8,554 nt of DNA from Oceanicaulis sp. GTDB lineage: Bacteria; Pseudomonadota; Alphaproteobacteria; Caulobacterales; Maricaulaceae. Shown here piece after piece: positions 6,291-8,554 of the stretch. The first letter of the stretch is position 1. The number at the start of each line of letters is the position of its first letter. The notes under the pieces were generated by a model. That model ran no database searches and was not told the DNA's origin. It saw only the letters and a program-made list of their open reading frames with translations. Position numbers and translations under genes: made by a program. Location of the stretch: positions 1-8,554 of the forward strand of contig RKRX01000077.1 in assembly GCA_007571185.1 (NCBI GenBank), read 5' to 3'.

Positions 6291-6821
6291 ATGAACCATC
6301 CTGACGCCTTCTCCGACTACGTCCTCGAGACCGCTTGGGTTTACAAGGTAAACGTGCTGGCGGACCTGGTTTCCAAACGGGTAAGCGAGGTCGTGGCGGA
6401 GGTCTCCGATCTCAGCCTCAGCCAGTGGCGTGTGATGGCGGCGTTAGCCGATCAGCCCGGGCGCACCGCCAGCGAGGTCGTCGCCCTGACCCCGATGGAT
6501 AAAGCGCTGGTTTCCCGTGCGGTTTCCAGTCTGGTCACATCCGTCCTTGTCGAACGCCGGGCCTCTGATCAAGACGGACGCCTGTCCCATCTGTATTTGA
6601 CCCTGCGGGGTGAAACCGTTTATCGAGATATTCGCACCCGCCTTCGCAGCTCGGGCGTAGATGGCCGTGAGCTTCTGACATCCTCAGATGACGCCGCCCT
6701 GCTGAAAACGCTGAATATCCTGATCAGGCAGTTCAGCTTATCACCCGACAAACAGGTACAGATGAACGCCGGTGTACGGACGGACAATCATCAACTGTCG
6801 TCAGACCCTGCAGGGCGATGA
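6291..6821 (+). CDS. MarR-family transcriptional regulator, probably of tyrosine catabolism
   Basis: This 176-residue protein has the MarR winged helix-turn-helix layout: an N-terminal dimerisation helix (about 12-38), LSLSQWRVMAAL (41-52), the recognition helix region MDKALVSRAVSSLV (69-82), and a wing around DQDGRL (93-98) followed by the LYLTLRGE strand (101-108). A non-conserved polar tail ends the protein. It probably represses hppD and itself through the palindrome just upstream, with a tyrosine-pathway compound as likely inducer (inference). An ATG at 6270 is in frame, but it lies inside the palindrome. I prefer the ATG at 6291, 12 bases beyond it. Neither start has a ribosome site, which would suit a leaderless message. 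The hydroxyproline dehydratase gene follows after 24 bases, so the two may form an operon. Confidence 0.88.
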   Translation: MNHPDAFSDYVLETAWVYKVNVLADLVSKRVSEVVAEVSDLSLSQWRVMAALADQPGRTASEVVALTPMDKALVSRAVSSLVTSVLVERRASDQDGRLSHLYLTLRGETVYRDIRTRLRSSGVDGRELLTSSDDAALLKTLNILIRQFSLSPDKQVQMNAGVRTDNHQLSSDPAGR

Positions 6822-6845
6822 CAAGATTTCAATGTCAGAGAGCTC

Positions 6846-7847
6846 ATGTTTCCCCGCCTGAATCTGCCCGGTGAGTCGACCGGCCCGACCGTAACGGACA
6901 TGCACGCCGGCGGAGAGCCCGTGCGCATTCTGGAACTGTCCGCTGGTCTGCTTAAAGGCGACACACTCGCACGGCGAAAAATCATGAATGAGTTCCATGA
7001 TGAAATTCGCACCGCGCTCATGCTAGAGCCGCGCGGTCATAACGAGATGTATGGCGCTATCCTGTCCCCAGCGGATGCGGGCGATCCCGATCCGTCTCCA
7101 CATGTGCTCTTCTGTCACACCAGCGGATATTCAACCATGTGCGGACATGCCACGCTGGCCTTGGGACGTTATCTGTATGCGCGGGAACACAACCCTGACG
7201 CCAACGGGCGATATCGATTGCGTACGCCCTGCGGTGCGATTGAGGTCGCCTATGACCAGAACAGCACCGAGAGCGTGTTTGAAAGCGTGCCCTGTCACGT
7301 CCACGCGCTTGATCAGGTGATCACCGTTCCCGATCTGGGCCAGGTGCGCGGAGATGTCGGCTATGGCGGCGCGTTCTATTTCATCCTGCCCGGCAAGCGA
7401 GTGGGCCTGGATATCAGCACCGGGCCGGTCTCTGAAGTCGCCCGTCTGGCGCGAAGGCTGTTCACAGCGGCAAAACAACAATTAACGATCCGTTCCCACG
7501 TAGAGGCTGATCTGCAATTTCTCTACGGCGTGATCCTTACTGACAGTGCGCCGCAAGCCCGGGCCAGCCGCAATATCTGCCTGTTCGGGGTCAACCAGAT
7601 CGACCGCAGTCCGACGGGTAGCGGTGTGGGTGCGCGCCTAGCCATAGATTATGCGCGGGGCAAAACAGCCGTAGGTGTTTGGCGCACCTTCCTCGGCGCC
7701 AGCATGCTAGGTTTTGAAGGTCAGATTTCAGCCGTGTCCGGTCAGCAGATCAGAACCCGCATCCGCGGCCGCACCCATTTCACAGGGCAAACCCGGATGA
7801 TCCTTGAACATGACGATCCGGTGCGCCACGGCTTCCGGCTCGACTAA
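6846..7847 (+). CDS. Proline-racemase-family enzyme, probable trans-3-hydroxy-L-proline dehydratase
   Basis: This 333-residue cytosolic enzyme belongs to the proline racemase family, shown by GGEPVRI (22-28), MCGHATLALGR (98-108) and DRSPTGSGVGARLA (253-266). In racemases and 4-hydroxyproline epimerases both catalytic positions are Cys. Here the first is Cys99 and the second is Thr257. The Cys/Thr pair is the known hallmark of trans-3-hydroxy-L-proline dehydratases such as human L3HYPDH, which make delta1-pyrroline-2-carboxylate and water. That reaction is therefore the best prediction. The partner pyrroline-2-carboxylate reductase is not in the window. The ATG follows a modest GAGAG ribosome site and lies 24 bases after marR, so it is probably co-transcribed with it. 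It ends convergent with the outer-membrane protein gene. Family is certain; the exact substrate is less so. Confidence 0.88.
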   Translation: MFPRLNLPGESTGPTVTDMHAGGEPVRILELSAGLLKGDTLARRKIMNEFHDEIRTALMLEPRGHNEMYGAILSPADAGDPDPSPHVLFCHTSGYSTMCGHATLALGRYLYAREHNPDANGRYRLRTPCGAIEVAYDQNSTESVFESVPCHVHALDQVITVPDLGQVRGDVGYGGAFYFILPGKRVGLDISTGPVSEVARLARRLFTAAKQQLTIRSHVEADLQFLYGVILTDSAPQARASRNICLFGVNQIDRSPTGSGVGARLAIDYARGKTAVGVWRTFLGASMLGFEGQISAVSGQQIRTRIRGRTHFTGQTRMILEHDDPVRHGFRLD

Positions 7848-7881
7848 GAGATTCTTCGTTTAATCGAGACCATGCCCTACT

Positions 7882-7902
7882 CAACAGCGCTGGCAGCTGT
7901 TG
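7882..7902. terminator. Hairpin between convergent genes, possible terminator
   Basis: CAACAGC (7882-7888) and GCTGTTG (7896-7902) form a perfect 7-bp stem with a 7-base loop in the 78-base gap between the dehydratase gene and the convergent barrel gene. No T-run follows on either strand, so intrinsic termination would be weak. Confidence 0.3.
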
Positions 7903-7925
7903 GGATCAGACGCTTCTTCACCACC

Positions 7926-8554
7926 TCACCACCTGAACCCGATGACTTCCAGCCCGGCGCTCCATTCGTTGGGTCGGCTGGTTACATACGAGCGCAGCAC
8001 CTGACCACCAGGGCCCAGTGCGAACCCGTAGCCGAGTTCGGTATTCCAGCTCATCTGCGGCGTCAGTGCGCGGTCAGAGCCCACACCGGGCGATCTCATC
8101 CGATCATCGGCCCACAGCTGTAATCCACCGCCCAGGCCGCCGAGCGCGCCTGCGTTGCCCCAGGCCGGGGTCAGAGAGAACGACAGGCCCGTGCCATTTT
8201 CATGCGGTTTGAGGCCCAGACTCACACCCACACCGGCGTCGCTATATCCTGAGACCGTATGCAGCAGCAGCGCCCGGCCCTGCAGGCGCGCATCAAACCG
8301 TCCTGAAGACCAGGCCAGCGCACCCTGCCATTCCGCGCCCCAGCCTGACACGCCCCCGCCATCATCACGGCGTCCGCTCAGCCGCATCTGACCGGTCCAC
8401 GCCGCATCGCCGCCAAACCCGGCCTCTACGCCAAGACGCAGGCGGCTCGCCGTTGCGCTGAGGCCCGAAAGGCTCGCCCCGCCCGAGCTCGCCTCAAGAC
8501 GGCTCGCGCCCGCATCACCTATCCATGATAGATCCACCGCGCCGCGGGACGGCA
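7926..8554 (-). CDS. Autotransporter-like outer-membrane beta-barrel protein, C-terminal part
   Basis: Only the last 209 codons are in the window; the frame stays open to the right edge, so this is the 3' part of a longer gene. The visible part is a series of amphipathic, Gly-rich strands with alternating polar and hydrophobic residues (for example RLRLGVEAGF, GLSFSLTPAWG, NTELGYGFALG) and ends in Phe-Arg-Trp, an aromatic C-terminus as found in outer-membrane barrels inserted by the BAM complex. There are no cysteines. The GLSFSLTPAWG...LW...ELGYG order is typical of C-terminal barrel regions in large alphaproteobacterial autotransporter-like or surface proteins. The passenger part, and hence the function, is outside the window. 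GC content is the highest in the window (44 of 60 in bases 8401-8460). A GTG at 8537 is internal, not a start. Confidence 0.75.
   Translation of the reverse strand, partial: PSRGAVDLSWIGDAGASRLEASSGGASLSGLSATASRLRLGVEAGFGGDAAWTGQMRLSGRRDDGGGVSGWGAEWQGALAWSSGRFDARLQGRALLLHTVSGYSDAGVGVSLGLKPHENGTGLSFSLTPAWGNAGALGGLGGGLQLWADDRMRSPGVGSDRALTPQMSWNTELGYGFALGPGGQVLRSYVTSRPNEWSAGLEVIGFRW

Noticed and set aside
6846..7847. Annotation as proline racemase or 4-hydroxyproline epimerase
   Set aside because: The second catalytic Cys is replaced by Thr257, which removes the two-thiol mechanism and matches the dehydratase subgroup.

Overview
The window looks like chromosomal DNA of an alphaproteobacterium. 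Oligotrophic marine or brackish Maricaulales/Hyphomonadaceae relatives are my best guess. This is an inference from the gene styles (a MarR gene divergent from hppD, an FKBP with a short N-terminal extension, an autotransporter-like barrel), the GTG start use and a mostly GC-rich composition; no rRNA or marker gene settles it. I saw no tRNA, rRNA, insertion sequence, CRISPR array, prophage gene or replication origin.

Left part (1-3735). Bases 1-242 hold no confident gene, only a hairpin that could end the first gene. A periplasmic FKBP-type peptidyl-prolyl isomerase (minus strand) is followed by about 410 bp of divergent intergenic DNA. Then comes a NhaC-type Na+/H+ antiporter (plus strand, locally AT-rich), which meets an alanine racemase (minus strand) tail to tail, with the two stop codons overlapping by three bases.

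Middle (3736-4550). Upstream of the alanine racemase is a possible 56-residue gene with a good ribosome binding site. Nineteen bases from its start, and divergent from it, begins an exported NlpC/P60-like cysteine hydrolase. D-alanine supply and a probable wall hydrolase therefore share one divergent control region.

Right part (4550-7847). A tyrosine-catabolism island: 4-hydroxyphenylpyruvate dioxygenase and a tightly coupled VOC metalloenzyme on the minus strand, and a MarR regulator divergent from them. An 18-bp near-perfect palindrome in the 91-97 bp control region is the probable operator. Behind marR, on the same strand, sits a proline-racemase-family enzyme with a Cys/Thr active-site pair, which predicts trans-3-hydroxy-L-proline dehydratase rather than a racemase or epimerase. 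One regulator may thus link tyrosine and hydroxyproline use.

Right edge (7926-8554). The C-terminal end of a GC-rich outer-membrane, autotransporter-like beta-barrel protein, cut by the window edge.

There is no obvious undescribed multi-gene system. The best leads are the marR/hppD operator with the downstream dehydratase, the VOC partner of HPPD, the small gene before alr, and the short exported NlpC/P60-like protein.
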